This document shows, in pieces, positions 35,901 to 45,208 of a stretch of 64,000 nt of DNA. Numbering within the stretch: the first letter of the stretch is position 1; the number at the start of each line of letters is the position of its first letter. The DNA is taken from NCBI RefSeq assembly GCF_008710135.1, contig NZ_VYKK01000004.1:186001-250000 (forward strand), written 5' to 3'. This DNA comes from Paenibacillus spiritus. GTDB taxonomy: Bacteria; Bacillota; Bacilli; Paenibacillales; Paenibacillaceae. A program made the translations under genes and the position numbers. The notes under the pieces were generated by a model. That model was not told the origin of the DNA. It saw only the letters and a list, made by a program, of their open reading frames with translations, and did not search any database.

Positions 35901-38900
35901 AAGCTGGTCAATCAGCTTCATGCCTTCCGGCAGGAATCCGGCTACATCAGCGTCGATCTTGGTCTCGGCGGAGCCGCGGTTGACGGCCACAAGGCCGCCG
36001 GCATTCTCGTTCTTGCGGGCATAGGCAATTACATCGCCCTCTGCGTAAGCCACATGAAGATCGCCTGTGCTGAAGACGCTGTTGTCGTGGCGCACATCGG
36101 CGGCTTTCTGGTACGTACTGAACAGTTCACTGTAGCGTCCGGTGGCAGAGAAGCTGCCGTCACCATTGTCCTTTACACGTTCCCAAGGGAACGTACGCCG
36201 GGAATCCGGGTCCTTCGTTCCGGTTACTCCGACTTCGTCGCCGTAATAGATCGTCGGCGCGCCAGGGTAGCCCATCTGCATGATCGCCGTCAGCGCCTGA
36301 AGCTTGATCGCGTTATCCGTGGCCGGATCAGCGACCTTCAGGTTCTCTTCTTCCCAGTCGGGATGATCGTATTTCGTAATCGAACGGGTTGTATCATGCG
36401 AATCCACCAGGTTCAGCATCACCTTCCAGGCTTCTTCCGGATAATCCTCGCGGATCGATTCCAGCGCCTGATTCAGGTTCGCCGCATTGCCGGAGATCAT
36501 GAAGCTCTGGACGGCCGAACGGAACCGGTAGTTCATGACCGAGTCGAATTGGTCTCCGAGCAAGTATTTCGTCGCTACGCCCCATTCTTCGCCCAGAATA
36601 ATGGGGTCTTCAATCGTTTTGCCGTTGACGTCCTTGCGGCCTTCTACGGATTTGACGGCTTCCCGGAATTTCTCCCAGGTTCCGTTCGATACGTCCGGCG
36701 CTACGTCGAGACGCCAGCCGCTGGAACCCATCCACAGCCAGCGCTGGGAGTTCGTAGACTGCATTTGGGCCGAGGCTTCCGTCTCGCTAAGTCCCGTCAG
36801 GTCATGGCCGATGACTTCATCCCGGTAAGCCACGTTGTTCCATTCATGCTTGCCGTCGAGCGCCTGGGTATCGGCTTTGTAGAATGGCGTATCTTCCGTC
36901 TGCGGTTCTTTCGCATCCATCACAGGCAGGGAATCATAGCCCCACCAGGCATCGTATTTATAATGCTCCATACCGTTGTCGGTTACTTTCGACTTCTCGA
37001 TAGTGAACCAGGTGGTATATTCAAAGTCTTCTGGATAAGCGTAATTCTTGCCTGTCAGCGGATTGATCTGGCTTGTAAAAGATTTCCGTACGGCAAGTTC
37101 CGCATCCGCCTCGCTGATCTTCTTGGCATCCATCATGTCGTAGACTTTTGCCCAGTATTCATAGGCCCCGATTTCGGGGTATTTGGCATAGCGGTCAAAG
37201 TAAATGGAATCATCGCCGACGTGGTTGAACACGCCGTCGTTGATCAGGCGCAGACCCTTCTCACGCGCGGCTTTGGCGAAAGCCTGGTACACGCGATCGG
37301 ATTCTGCCCGAGATGCCGTATAGTCCAACCCCGATTCCGGGTGGTCCGGCGTGTTGTACACCGGCTTGCCGAACATCGGATCCAGATGCTCGTAATCCGT
37401 CGCATCATACTTGTGGTTTGACGAAGCCCAGGATACCGGGTTCAGATACAAGGTCGTAACCCCGAGATCCTTCAGGTAATCCAGCTTCTCCTGAATCCCC
37501 TTAATGTCGCCCCCGTAGAAGTCATTGGAGTAGACGCCGTCGCTCTTGGCATCCGGGAAGTACGGCTTGTTCTCTTCCGTTATCCGGTTCGGGTTCTCGG
37601 GAACATCGCTCCACTCGCCCCATACCTGGTCAGGCGTCGGATCGTTATCTACACCGCCGTCATAATACTGCAGCTTGTATCCGCCCTTGCTGGTCGTATA
37701 GTAATCGTAGATCGTTCCCCGGGAGCCGTCCGCCGTCTTGGCGCGGTTATTGGTCGGATCGCCGTCATAGAAACGGTCCGGGAATATCTGGTAGACCACG
37801 GAGGTCTTCATCCAGTCCGGCGTTTTGAAATCCGGGTCATACACGGTCAGGTCAAAAGAAAGCGCTCCCGATTCGCTGACCGCACCGCTTCCGCCGCGGC
37901 TGGAATCGTCACCGTATTCGACCTTGGTCGTTCCGTCGAGCAGAATAAATTTGTAACCCCATACACCGATCTTGTTGAAATCCTTCTTCGGAACGGTGGC
38001 TTCAAAATAATCCTTGCCGTCTACGGAAGTCGCCAAATGCATGGTATAGGCATTGGAGATGCCTTCCGGACTGCTCAATTCCACCTTGGCCAGCTCCACG
38101 TCGCCCTGCTTGGCGGCTACGCGGAGCGTCACATCCTCCTGCCCCATCTTGATGGCGCCGAAGGGCTTCTTGAAGGTCAGCGACCGGCTGTCGAACGCAA
38201 TTGCGTTCTTGTTGATAATGCCGTCGAATTCCGAATCGCTCGGAGCGGCCGGCGCGATCGCGCTGGTGTAGCTCAGAACGCGGGAAGAGGCGGCGTAGTC
38301 GATGCTGAAAGTAACGTAGGATTTATCCTCCAGATTCACATTCAGATTGCCGCTGCTTCCACCATAGCTCTCTGTCCAATCTGGCCCAAAAGCAACCTTG
38401 GCTTCAAACTCTCCGGCAGGCAGCGTCCGCTGCAGCTTATAAACAGAGCCGTCGAAGTTGTAGTCGACGAAATATTGTCCGGCCTTTGACGGAGACCAAT
38501 TCTCTTCGCCAAACAACTGTTGAACCGTTCCCACCAGTCTCGGCCATTTGCCCGACTCGAGCTTGGCCTCGTACTGAGGCATTTCGTCAACGCCCGGCAG
38601 ACTGATTCGGGCCTGGTTGCTCTTCTCGTTTATGTAGAAATTCACCTTGGTAGTCTGGTCCAGGTCGAAAGAGAAATTGCCGTCTTTGCCCTTGGAACTG
38701 GAGAAGCCCTCCCAGGTTCCTCCCTTAACGATTTTGAATTCATAATGGCCTTTATTCAGAACCGTGGACAACTCATAGAATCCATCGACCAGATGCTTCA
38801 TCCGCATGCTCTGGTCCGCATTCTCCCAGTTCTTGATTCCGACGACAATCCAGCCCTCGGCTCGGCCGCCCGGCTGGTCGATCAGCGTATCCGCAACCGG

Positions 38901-39023
38901 AGCCGCTTCATCGGCCTTGGCTACCGATGCCGGGAACAGCCCGGCAACGAGCTGAAGCACCATGATGACAGCGGTTGCAAGAGAAAGCCAGCGCCGCCGT
39001 TCCTTGTTGAACAATGTGGACAT
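32997..39023 (-). CDS. Secreted S-layer-anchored GH13 amylopullulanase-type enzyme
   Basis: 2,008 residues from the ATG at 39023 with GAGGGGG upstream. A signal peptide (about 1-35) is followed by two starch-binding X25-like modules (to about 240). The GH13 barrel (about 385-950) starts SVVYQIFPDRFYDGDPTN; GWRLDVAPDV holds the nucleophile Asp, IILGEEWG the acid Glu and VNLVDSHDT the third Asp. Fibronectin III domains, a CBM20-like module (IYIAGDFNGWNASGNELKVP) and a Thr/Pro linker follow. Three SLH domains end the protein (MPAAHWAHKAVSVLSAKHIV). It would degrade starch, glycogen or pullulan at the cell surface. Whether one barrel cuts both bond types is untested. Confidence 0.9.
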   Translation of the reverse strand: MSTLFNKERRRWLSLATAVIMVLQLVAGLFPASVAKADEAAPVADTLIDQPGGRAEGWIVVGIKNWENADQSMRMKHLVDGFYELSTVLNKGHYEFKIVKGGTWEGFSSSKGKDGNFSFDLDQTTKVNFYINEKSNQARISLPGVDEMPQYEAKLESGKWPRLVGTVQQLFGEENWSPSKAGQYFVDYNFDGSVYKLQRTLPAGEFEAKVAFGPDWTESYGGSSGNLNVNLEDKSYVTFSIDYAASSRVLSYTSAIAPAAPSDSEFDGIINKNAIAFDSRSLTFKKPFGAIKMGQEDVTLRVAAKQGDVELAKVELSSPEGISNAYTMHLATSVDGKDYFEATVPKKDFNKIGVWGYKFILLDGTTKVEYGDDSSRGGSGAVSESGALSFDLTVYDPDFKTPDWMKTSVVYQIFPDRFYDGDPTNNRAKTADGSRGTIYDYYTTSKGGYKLQYYDGGVDNDPTPDQVWGEWSDVPENPNRITEENKPYFPDAKSDGVYSNDFYGGDIKGIQEKLDYLKDLGVTTLYLNPVSWASSNHKYDATDYEHLDPMFGKPVYNTPDHPESGLDYTASRAESDRVYQAFAKAAREKGLRLINDGVFNHVGDDSIYFDRYAKYPEIGAYEYWAKVYDMMDAKKISEADAELAVRKSFTSQINPLTGKNYAYPEDFEYTTWFTIEKSKVTDNGMEHYKYDAWWGYDSLPVMDAKEPQTEDTPFYKADTQALDGKHEWNNVAYRDEVIGHDLTGLSETEASAQMQSTNSQRWLWMGSSGWRLDVAPDVSNGTWEKFREAVKSVEGRKDVNGKTIEDPIILGEEWGVATKYLLGDQFDSVMNYRFRSAVQSFMISGNAANLNQALESIREDYPEEAWKVMLNLVDSHDTTRSITKYDHPDWEEENLKVADPATDNAIKLQALTAIMQMGYPGAPTIYYGDEVGVTGTKDPDSRRTFPWERVKDNGDGSFSATGRYSELFSTYQKAADVRHDNSVFSTGDLHVAYAEGDVIAYARKNENAGGLVAVNRGSAETKIDADVAGFLPEGMKLIDQLGGQISGTVTNGVISLTLPAMTGVMMLSDGSLVTVPQVTGLTAQAGKGSVTLNWSPAADASEYKVYRTPLEGMATTEVATVTTATYTDKSVVNGMKYYYTLVAVKDGGVSLPSEYVSATPFLPVQSVSIVQEAKEMTVGVGKATYEILVDVRVPELTDVTDLVYKEPADLQVKLKYYPVGSEELVKEIKLKYKTDSDDKLGKIYSATFEPTLAGVYEYTASASTNNGETQKFSATKQVVVNADTTDTQAPAAAELSDILQESNMVNLAWTIPDTSDVKGFEVMRKEGDGKYKPIATLIKTARTYIDYTVSNDTKYTYKIVSFDAAYNRSESGEKSVTPKIVMVDVTLRLHLPNYTPSTDGIYIAGDFNGWNASGNELKVPSGATDRSIVEYSFKMMAGKSIQYKYTRGVWDKEAFTSHIRSSNDTTDAGNWAYSSTNTNMQLTIKNEGGNKMMVNDYVLRWVDMPMIITLPRTSYGEDIAYTTDDSKMNLKANVPFGVGFTINGQPIPASAMDAYGNVQLNDIPLAYGVNTFKLHIEPTAETLNLPWYEDKARAAKATKTITLTVTRTGGDTTPASPAPATPTPASPGSATATPQPTAATTTVTVTADQLKPAAGGTATIALSGSAQQVLIPLEALASATGLNRIAISGEQVSLNIPISVLNALKAQLGAAQTAGAQISLNVSKLDTAAQTAAAQKLNQSASEVYELAGDVYDFGLKAVAKDGKAVTLSSFPEPIELSFKLKASADSDLTGVYYLNDAGKAEYVGGSVENGVLKGKVTHFSRYAALEFNKNYSDMPAAHWAHKAVSVLSAKHIVEGSGTGFAPARNVTRAEFAAMLTRTLGLTAKNKASFSDVASTAWYADSVAAAYESGLVKGSGTGTFHPSQMITREEMAAMIVRAYALKTGKNAPASGNPAYGDLASVSAWAKSDVAAASSLGLLQGQSGNVFAPKAHATRAESAQVLYNLLGKK

Positions 39024-39062
39024 GTTCAGTTCATTCCCCCTCAATGTTGTGTGCGAAGTTGC

Positions 39063-39230
39063 GCTAACGTTTGCACAAATCCCATGAAAAAAGGCTGTCC
39101 GCCCCAGCGGTCCATCAACCCATACCACTCTCTTGAGTCAACTTCCCCAACGACCAGCACCCCTGCAAACGTTTTCCCAACTTTCTGAGTTAGATGATAG
39201 CACGGCACCGAAATTTTGTAAACGCTTAAC
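39063..39230. promoter_or_regulatory. Three LacI-family (CcpA/MalR-like) operator candidates
   Basis: GCTAACGTTTGC (39063-39074), GCAAACGTTTTC (39165-39176) and TGTAAACGCTTAAC (39217-39230) all centre on AACG and resemble cre or MalR sites (palindrome GCAAACGTTTGC). The first lies 40 bp before the amylase start, the others about 140 and 195 bp before it. This fits sugar-dependent control of the amylase; I could not place a clear -35/-10. Confidence 0.5.
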
Positions 39231-39239
39231 TTACGAATG

Positions 39240-39463
39240 GAAGAATTCGGCGTCAAGGGCAAACTCTCGCAAAGCTACCTGCCTAGATAACGCCTACATC
39301 AAATCCCTCTCAAACAGAGAAGTTATAGCTTAACCAGCTTGTGTCAGAAAGCGATATTCATAAATTGGTGGAGGAGTATATCTACTTCTACAACTATCAG
39401 CGATTTCAGGCCAAATTAAAACAACGCGCGCCTGTTGACTGCAGGCACGCGTTGGCTGCTTAG
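39240..39463 (+). pseudogene. IS3-family transposase remnant
   Basis: Only the C-terminal part of the DDE domain can be read, and it is broken by a frameshift and stops. KATCLDNAYIKS (to about 39,310) matches the family's "G-CLDNA-IES" motif. KLVEEYIYFYNYQRFQAKLK (39,362-39,421) matches the "EYI-FYN-xR-Q-KLK" motif that ends IS3/IS150-type transposases; a stop is at 39,461. No intact terminal repeats were found. It marks past insertion between the amylase gene and the AT-rich secreted protein. Confidence 0.75.
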
Positions 39464-39533
39464 CTTTTTTACTTTTCTACTTGACAGGGATATGACCAAG
39501 TTTGCTTGTCTTTGTAGCCGAATCAATTAATAA

Positions 39534-42500
39534 TTAGAATGAAGAAACTTTGGTGATTTTTTGGAGGTTCCCGTTATTGTCGTAGTTGTACTCATATTTT
39601 TCCCCTGAATCAAGTTCGATAAATTTTAAACGGCCTTTTTCATAGAAATATGTTGCTGAAGAGTTTTCTTTACCAAACTCCCAGACGAATCCTACGTTTC
39701 CTGCTTCGTCTGTAGCGTAAACGTATAGCTTTTTATTAGCGGGAAGCTCAACTGGGGTTTTATAATCCAGCCATAGCCCTGTAGTACTTCCAATTTGATA
39801 TTTCATTGTAACCTTCTCTGCTTCATTTGAGTATGCCACACTCACATGGCGGGCTACATAATATTTAGGATTGTCCGCATTAAAAAGTATTGAGCCTGAT
39901 GGTGGCGTTTTGTCAATATTGGTTACTGTATATGAAATAATATCTGAAGCAATTCCTGATTCTTTAACGGATCTAATTTCCAGCTTACCATTCTCCTCAA
40001 AATCGAAGTACTCAATATCGCCTTTGTTAGTCTTAGTTTTCCAAGATCCATTATTTATACGATATTGCTTTGAATAAGTATCCGCTGGGTAGGCCACGCT
40101 GATAATAACGTACTTGTTAGTAAGCTTGTTATCACTGATTGATATAATACTTGGCGTTTGCGGAGCTACCCGATCTATGTTATTGACTGTAAAGCTCGAC
40201 ACGGGTGAGTAATTGCCTGCAGCATCCTTCGCCCTCGCTTCTACTGTCCCATTATCGGAGAAAATTATATTATTTGTATAAGTAGTCCATCTCCCTGAAT
40301 TTTTTCTATATTCTTTAGTCTCTGCATCCTGCGGATAATCTATTGAGACTACAACATTATTAATTGTGGGAACATGAGGGGAAGCTGAAATTACAGGCTT
40401 GATTGGAGGGACTTTATCAATATTATCTATTCTATAGCTGGACACCGACCAGTACCCCATATTGTCCGTTGAACGAGCTTCTATTGTCCCATTGAAGGTA
40501 AGTTCTATAGAACCGGTATATATATTCCAATCTTCTTTGTTGATACGGTACTCTTTCTTTACACTAGACTCAGCATATCTGACTGTTATTAAGATATTTT
40601 GATTGGTTTGTTGCATATTATTTGAATTAATAATAGCTTTATCAGGACCTACCGCCACATCTATAGAAGAAGGAGATGAAATATTACCAAGTGTGTCAAC
40701 AGCTCGGGCTTCCAAAGTTCCATTCTCAGAAAAAATAACTGCTGAATTATAGTTAAGCCAATCTCCACCATTTACGCGGTACTCTTTCTTCTCACTATCA
40801 TTCGAGTAATTAATGACGACCATTTTTTTATTCTCGCTGATTTTGGAGAGGTCAATACTGAAAGTTGGTAAAGTTGGTGGTGTTTTATCAATATTGGTTA
40901 TTTGAACTGACTTTATTTCAGAGTAGTTTCCAGCTGCATCCCTACTTCGCGCATACACCTCAGTATTCGAATCAACTATCACTGGATTTGTATATGACTT
41001 CCAATCATAATTAAGTTTAGTGGTAGTATATTCTCGTATAATTGAATCTTCCGAATATTCGATAGTCGCTTTCACATCCTTGTTGGTAGGCATCATATAG
41101 TCTAGACTTATTGTTGGCGTAGTTGGAGGAATTTTATCGATATAATTAATCTCAAAGTTGGACTCCGAAGTATTACCTGCTTGATCTCTTGTTCTCGCAT
41201 AAATAATAGTATTTGAATCCAGTTCGATATGGGTGTAGAAATCATAAGTATGCCAATCTCCCGAACCTATTTTATATTCGTTAAAGCTCCCCCCGTCTTC
41301 CGGATAAATCACACTTAATTTAACTGAGTTGTTTGTAGTAATGGTAGTATTAGGGACAAAAACTGGTCTTTCAGGAGCGATCCGATCAATGTTTTCTACA
41401 TCCATTCTTTCTGTACTTGAGTTCCCTACTTTATCGGTCGCTTTCGCCTCGAGCTTTACGTTGTTTGTTAAAACAACTGGCCCCATGTAAGTAATCCAAG
41501 CTCCTCCGTCAATTCTATATTCTTTTTTAGTATCTCTTGGATAGCTTATCGTTACCGTAACGTTTCCATTTGTCGGAGCTGTAATATCTGCTATTATAGT
41601 TGGAATAGAAGGCGGAATTTTATCAATATTATTGATATCGAAACTATACTCTTTGGATTGTACACCCTTAGAATTCATAAATCGTGCCCATAGTAATGTA
41701 TTTTCACTAATGCGTACAGACGTTAAATAGGTCTGCCATACCCCATCGGATCCTAATTTGTACTGTTTAACATTTGCTTCAAGAGGATATTTTATTGTTA
41801 CTTCAACGTCTTTATTCGTCAGTTCGGGATTGTCTACACTGAACTCCGGGATGGCCTCACTTCGAGCGTTTAAATCATAAACCTGAATCACAGCGTCTGT
41901 TTTCTTTTTTAGGTAAGTTCCATCCAAACGGTACTGTGTATCTCCCACAGCAATATATTTTGTACCTGAGAATAGTAAGGCTCCTGCATAAAAATAATCG
42001 TGACCTTGGCTCCCAATAAGATCGAGTCTCAATAACTGCCCCTGAGCATCAAACTCAGCCATCATTCCATCGTTATTTCCTTTATTCAACCCCAGAAAAG
42101 GTCCCTCGTTCGAATCACTGCGTCCGGCAGTAGCGTATTTGCCATCAGGAGTTTGTACAATAGAATAAAACTCATCACTATGTCCTACGCCTCCTAATAA
42201 GCGGACCCACTCTCTATTCCCATAAATATTATACTTCACCAAAAGTGCTCCATTAAATGAATTTAAAGGATAACCCGATAAATCACCATCAGATGAAGAA
42301 GATCTTCCGGCAGCTATAAATCCTCCATCCATTGTTCCAGATATAGTATTAAATGTCTCATAACTTGTTCCGCCAAATGTATTTTTACTTAATAAAATAC
42401 CACTTTTACTGTATTTAACAGCAATTGCATTGGAATGACCGGTGTCATGAACAAGACCGACAGGCAGATCTCCGTTAACAGAGAAGGAATTTCCAACAAC

Positions 42501-43214
42501 CATTATGTTTCCATCTCTAAGAAATGTAACATCTAAAAAAGAATCCTGAACGGAGCCACCAAAAGTTCGAGCCCACATCAGATTCCCGCTGCTAGAAATC
42601 TGGACAATCCAAGCATCGGCCTCACCTTTGTTCATCCCTGCTAGATCATTATCTTTTGATGAAGAATTACCTACGGCAATAATACTTCCATCTTCACCTA
42701 AAGCGACTGCGTTAAGGGAGTCGCTCATTGTTCCTCCCATTTCTTTTTTCCATTGTATTTCTCCGCTGCTGTTTAATTTTAAAATAACTCCGTCTTGTTT
42801 TAGATAATTATCTCCAACTGCTATAAATCCATCAGGTAAGACAGCAAGATCTCTTATGTAGTAAGTATCATATAGCTTTCTCCATAAGACCTTGTTAGAG
42901 CTGTCATATTTAATCACTACACTTCCAACAGATGACAAGGTCCCCAGGCCACCAGCATCTCCATCAATAGAAGTAGTTAGCGCCGAAACTAAAAACCCGC
43001 CATCTGAAGTTCCTACGACGGCTCTAGCAGAATCTTCTCCAGACCCCGCAAATCGAATTTGTTCAGATTGTAAAGTATCATTCAAAGCTGAAGCGTTTGT
43101 ACTCAATAAAAATAGTCCGGCCCAAAGCAAACAGACAGGAAGAATCACACTTCTTTTTTTTTCAGAGTTAATAATAAACCTAGTACCAGGCCATCTTTGT
43201 TTACGAAACATCAT
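39534..43214 (-). CDS. Large secreted repeat protein (propeller-like, OmpL47-type repeats, YD end)
   Basis: 1,226 residues from the ATG at 43214, nine bases from GAGGAG. A signal peptide lies at about 15-43 (ILPVCLLWAGLFLLSTNASA). Residues 50-440 form at least five propeller-like repeats with phrases such as GSIIAVGNSSSKDND. From about 450, nine repeats of 75-85 residues share TN-n-V-n-V-n-YP, a Y-R-n-G-n-W core and NIDKIPPS-type ends, like OmpL47/chitobiase-C beta domains. The end, YEYNYDNNGNLQKITK, is one YD (RHS-like) unit. No sorting or SLH signal. Function unknown; surface binding is likely. It is clearly AT-rich against its neighbours and lies beside a transposase remnant. Confidence 0.8.
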   Translation of the reverse strand: MMFRKQRWPGTRFIINSEKKRSVILPVCLLWAGLFLLSTNASALNDTLQSEQIRFAGSGEDSARAVVGTSDGGFLVSALTTSIDGDAGGLGTLSSVGSVVIKYDSSNKVLWRKLYDTYYIRDLAVLPDGFIAVGDNYLKQDGVILKLNSSGEIQWKKEMGGTMSDSLNAVALGEDGSIIAVGNSSSKDNDLAGMNKGEADAWIVQISSSGNLMWARTFGGSVQDSFLDVTFLRDGNIMVVGNSFSVNGDLPVGLVHDTGHSNAIAVKYSKSGILLSKNTFGGTSYETFNTISGTMDGGFIAAGRSSSSDGDLSGYPLNSFNGALLVKYNIYGNREWVRLLGGVGHSDEFYSIVQTPDGKYATAGRSDSNEGPFLGLNKGNNDGMMAEFDAQGQLLRLDLIGSQGHDYFYAGALLFSGTKYIAVGDTQYRLDGTYLKKKTDAVIQVYDLNARSEAIPEFSVDNPELTNKDVEVTIKYPLEANVKQYKLGSDGVWQTYLTSVRISENTLLWARFMNSKGVQSKEYSFDINNIDKIPPSIPTIIADITAPTNGNVTVTISYPRDTKKEYRIDGGAWITYMGPVVLTNNVKLEAKATDKVGNSSTERMDVENIDRIAPERPVFVPNTTITTNNSVKLSVIYPEDGGSFNEYKIGSGDWHTYDFYTHIELDSNTIIYARTRDQAGNTSESNFEINYIDKIPPTTPTISLDYMMPTNKDVKATIEYSEDSIIREYTTTKLNYDWKSYTNPVIVDSNTEVYARSRDAAGNYSEIKSVQITNIDKTPPTLPTFSIDLSKISENKKMVVINYSNDSEKKEYRVNGGDWLNYNSAVIFSENGTLEARAVDTLGNISSPSSIDVAVGPDKAIINSNNMQQTNQNILITVRYAESSVKKEYRINKEDWNIYTGSIELTFNGTIEARSTDNMGYWSVSSYRIDNIDKVPPIKPVISASPHVPTINNVVVSIDYPQDAETKEYRKNSGRWTTYTNNIIFSDNGTVEARAKDAAGNYSPVSSFTVNNIDRVAPQTPSIISISDNKLTNKYVIISVAYPADTYSKQYRINNGSWKTKTNKGDIEYFDFEENGKLEIRSVKESGIASDIISYTVTNIDKTPPSGSILFNADNPKYYVARHVSVAYSNEAEKVTMKYQIGSTTGLWLDYKTPVELPANKKLYVYATDEAGNVGFVWEFGKENSSATYFYEKGRLKFIELDSGEKYEYNYDNNGNLQKITKVSSF

Positions 43215-43429
43215 TTATTTCGACTCCTCGTTTTTACTTTATTTAATAAACCACAAATGGGTTACATAGGTTTTTTCACTCTATTCTAAATTTACACCTC
43301 CCTTTTCTACTTAAATTATTAAAACAACATCTATTGTTAAATCCCCTCTTCCATTAAAGTGTTTTATTAGTTTAAATACTAATTATTTTTATCATGAATA
43401 GAAAGATTTGTAACGTGAAAGAAATGTGA

Positions 43430-43473
43430 AAAGACATGCGTCCTTAGAATCACCTCTAAGACCACATGTCTTT
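43430..43473 (-). terminator. Terminator after sigF
   Basis: AAAGACATG and CATGTCTTT pair, with an inner CTTAGA/TCTAAG stem, and TTTTC follows on the minus strand. From here to 43,215 there is AT-rich DNA that should hold the promoter of the secreted repeat protein; nothing else is seen. Confidence 0.8.
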
Positions 43474-43507
43474 ATTGTTAAGCGAAATATGAAATCTATA
43501 CACTTCA

Positions 43508-44260
43508 CTACTGCGCAATCTGTTCCCGAATATTCGCCAGAATCTTCTTCTCCAGCCGCGATACCTGCACCTGGGAGATTCCCAGCCGGCTGGCGACCTC
43601 CGATTGGGTCTGGTCCCGGTAATAGCGGAGGTAGACGATCAGCCGCTCCCGCTCGCTGAGCGATTCGATCGCTTCGCTTAGAGCCAGCTTGTCGAACCAG
43701 CGTTCCTGGCTCTCGTCAGCGATCTGGTCGATCAGCGTAATGGGATCGCCGTCATTCTCGAATACGGTCTCGTGGATCGACGTCGGCGGCTTGTTCGCCT
43801 CCTGGGCGAAGACGATGTCTTCCGGCGTCACCCCGAGCACCTCCGCGACCTCGCCGATGGTCGGGAGGCGGTCCAGCGTTTTGGACAGCTCGTCCCGGGT
43901 CTTGCGCACCTTGTTCGCCATTTCCTTCAGCGACCGGCTGACCTTCAGCGTCCCGTCGTCCCGCAGGAACCGCTGAATTTCGCCGATAATCATCGGCACC
44001 GCATAGGTGGAGAACTTGACGTCATAGCTGAGGTCGAATTTATCGACGGATTTGAGGAGGCCGATGCAGCCGATCTGGAACAGATCGTCGGGCTCGTACC
44101 CCCGGTTCATAAAGCGCTGGACCACCGACCATACCAGCCGGATATTGCAGCCCACCAGCGTATCGCGGGCGGTCGTGTCTCCGGCCTGGCTGAGCGCGAT
44201 CAGCCGCTTGACCTCCGCATCGTCCAAATAGGTCGGCGGAGCTTTCTTCTCGGCATCCAT
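43508..44260 (-). CDS. sigF: RNA polymerase sigma factor SigF
   Basis: 250 residues from the ATG at 44260 (MDAEKKAPP), against 255 in B. subtilis. It directs early forespore transcription. Region 2 is visible (NIRLVWSVVQRFMNRGYEPD, DLFQIGCIGLLKSVDKFD, FSTYAVPMIIGEIQRFLRDD). Region 3 follows (LPTIGEVAEVLGVTPEDI), then region 4 with the helix-turn-helix QSEVASRLGISQVQVSRLEK. Last gene of the spoIIA operon, 13 bp after spoIIAB, whose product holds it inactive until septation. Confidence 0.97.
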   Translation of the reverse strand: MDAEKKAPPTYLDDAEVKRLIALSQAGDTTARDTLVGCNIRLVWSVVQRFMNRGYEPDDLFQIGCIGLLKSVDKFDLSYDVKFSTYAVPMIIGEIQRFLRDDGTLKVSRSLKEMANKVRKTRDELSKTLDRLPTIGEVAEVLGVTPEDIVFAQEANKPPTSIHETVFENDGDPITLIDQIADESQERWFDKLALSEAIESLSERERLIVYLRYYRDQTQSEVASRLGISQVQVSRLEKKILANIREQIAQ

Positions 44261-44273
44261 ATGGCTCCATCCC

Positions 44274-44729
44274 CTAATTGTATAACGCTTTTTTGGATAC
44301 AATCGTCTTCTTCATACGGACCTGCGTCCCCTGATCCGGAACGGAGACCACCTCGAATTCATCCATGAAGTTCTCCATAATCGTGAAGCCCATCCCCGAA
44401 CGTTCCAGCTCCGGCTTCGACGTGTAGAGCGGCTGCTGCGCCAGTTCCAGATCCTCAATGCCCCGGCCTTTGTCTTCGATGACGAGCGACACGGTCTCGC
44501 CTTCAATCGCAGCGTGGATATGCACCACTCCCGACGGATCGCTGTCATAGCCGTGAATGATGCAGTTCGTGACCGCTTCGGATACAACCGTCTTCAGATC
44601 GTTCAGCTCGTCGAGCGTCGGGTCCAGCCGGGAGACAAAGGCGGCCACGGCGACCCGGGCGAACGATTCGTTCTCGGACAAGGCCGCGAACCGGATATCC
44701 ATGAAATTGCCGGATTGATCGTTTGTCAT
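44274..44729 (-). CDS. spoIIAB: Anti-sigma F factor and SpoIIAA kinase
   Basis: 151 residues; ATG at 44729 after GGAGG. A GHKL-type ATP site is seen: the N box [18 protein letters not shown], the G1 box [11 protein letters not shown], and the G2 box [17 protein letters not shown]. SpoIIAB binds SigF with ATP and phosphorylates SpoIIAA on a serine. It overlaps the spoIIAA stop by four bases, which keeps the switch proteins in ratio. The stop lies 13 bp before sigF. Confidence 0.97.
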   Translation of the reverse strand: MTNDQSGNFMDIRFAALSENESFARVAVAAFVSRLDPTLDELNDLKTVVSEAVTNCIIHGYDSDPSGVVHIHAAIEGETVSLVIEDKGRGIEDLELAQQPLYTSKPELERSGMGFTIMENFMDEFEVVSVPDQGTQVRMKKTIVSKKALYN

Positions 44730-45079
44730 AACGCAACCTCCAAATCCGAGAGCGCGGCATCCTCATCTTCGTAGACCGGCATAATCTTCAGCAGGCCCGA
44801 CATATCCATCAGCCGGTGTACGGCCGGGTTCACGCCGGATACCACCATTTTGCCGCCCTTGCCCCGAACCAGCTTGTAACGGCCCAGCAGAACCCCGAGC
44901 CCCGAACTGTCCATGAACTGCAACTCCTTGAGATCCAAAACCACGTGCTCGACCTGCCCCCGCAGAATCGCTTCGTCCAGATCCATCCGGACCGCATCGG
45001 CCGCATGGTGATCCAGCTCCCCGTACAGGCGGACGACCAGCACACTGCGGCGATGCTCCAATTTGACATGAGAATTCAA
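44726..45079 (-). CDS. spoIIAA: Anti-anti-sigma F factor
   Basis: 117 residues, exactly the B. subtilis length, if started at the TTG at 45079. That start has AGGAG at 45088-45092 with eight-base spacing. The GTG at 45088 overlaps this site and cannot use it. STAS domain: [20 protein letters not shown], then [17 protein letters not shown], where the second Ser is the phosphorylation site. Unphosphorylated SpoIIAA displaces SpoIIAB from SigF in the forespore. It lies 129 bp after dacF. Confidence 0.93.
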   Translation of the reverse strand: MNSHVKLEHRRSVLVVRLYGELDHHAADAVRMDLDEAILRGQVEHVVLDLKELQFMDSSGLGVLLGRYKLVRGKGGKMVVSGVNPAVHRLMDMSGLLKIMPVYEDEDAALSDLEVAL

Positions 45080-45129
45080 TCCCGTCACTCCTCTCGCTGC
45101 TCTGGAATTACCAACTTCCTACAGCAACG

Positions 45130-45157
45130 ATTCTACGCCTCCAAACGGGAATCCTGC
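45130..45157 (-). promoter_or_regulatory. Candidate sigma-H promoter of spoIIAA-spoIIAB-sigF
   Basis: On the minus strand GCAGGATTC (45149-45157) and AGAAT (45130-45134) fit the sigma-H pattern RWAGGAWWW-N14-HGAAT with two mismatches. In B. subtilis this operon is sigma-H dependent. Confidence 0.4.
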
Positions 45158-45208
45158 CCTCCGACAAAACTAGAAGAAAACTCCCAATCCTCTACAAAGT
45201 ACGAGGCC

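Noticed and set aside
32877..37421. Long + strand open frame of 1,514 codons
   Set aside because: It is the antisense of the amylopullulanase gene; the translation is rich in Arg, His and Gly without domains, and the minus frame has clear GH13 and SLH motifs.
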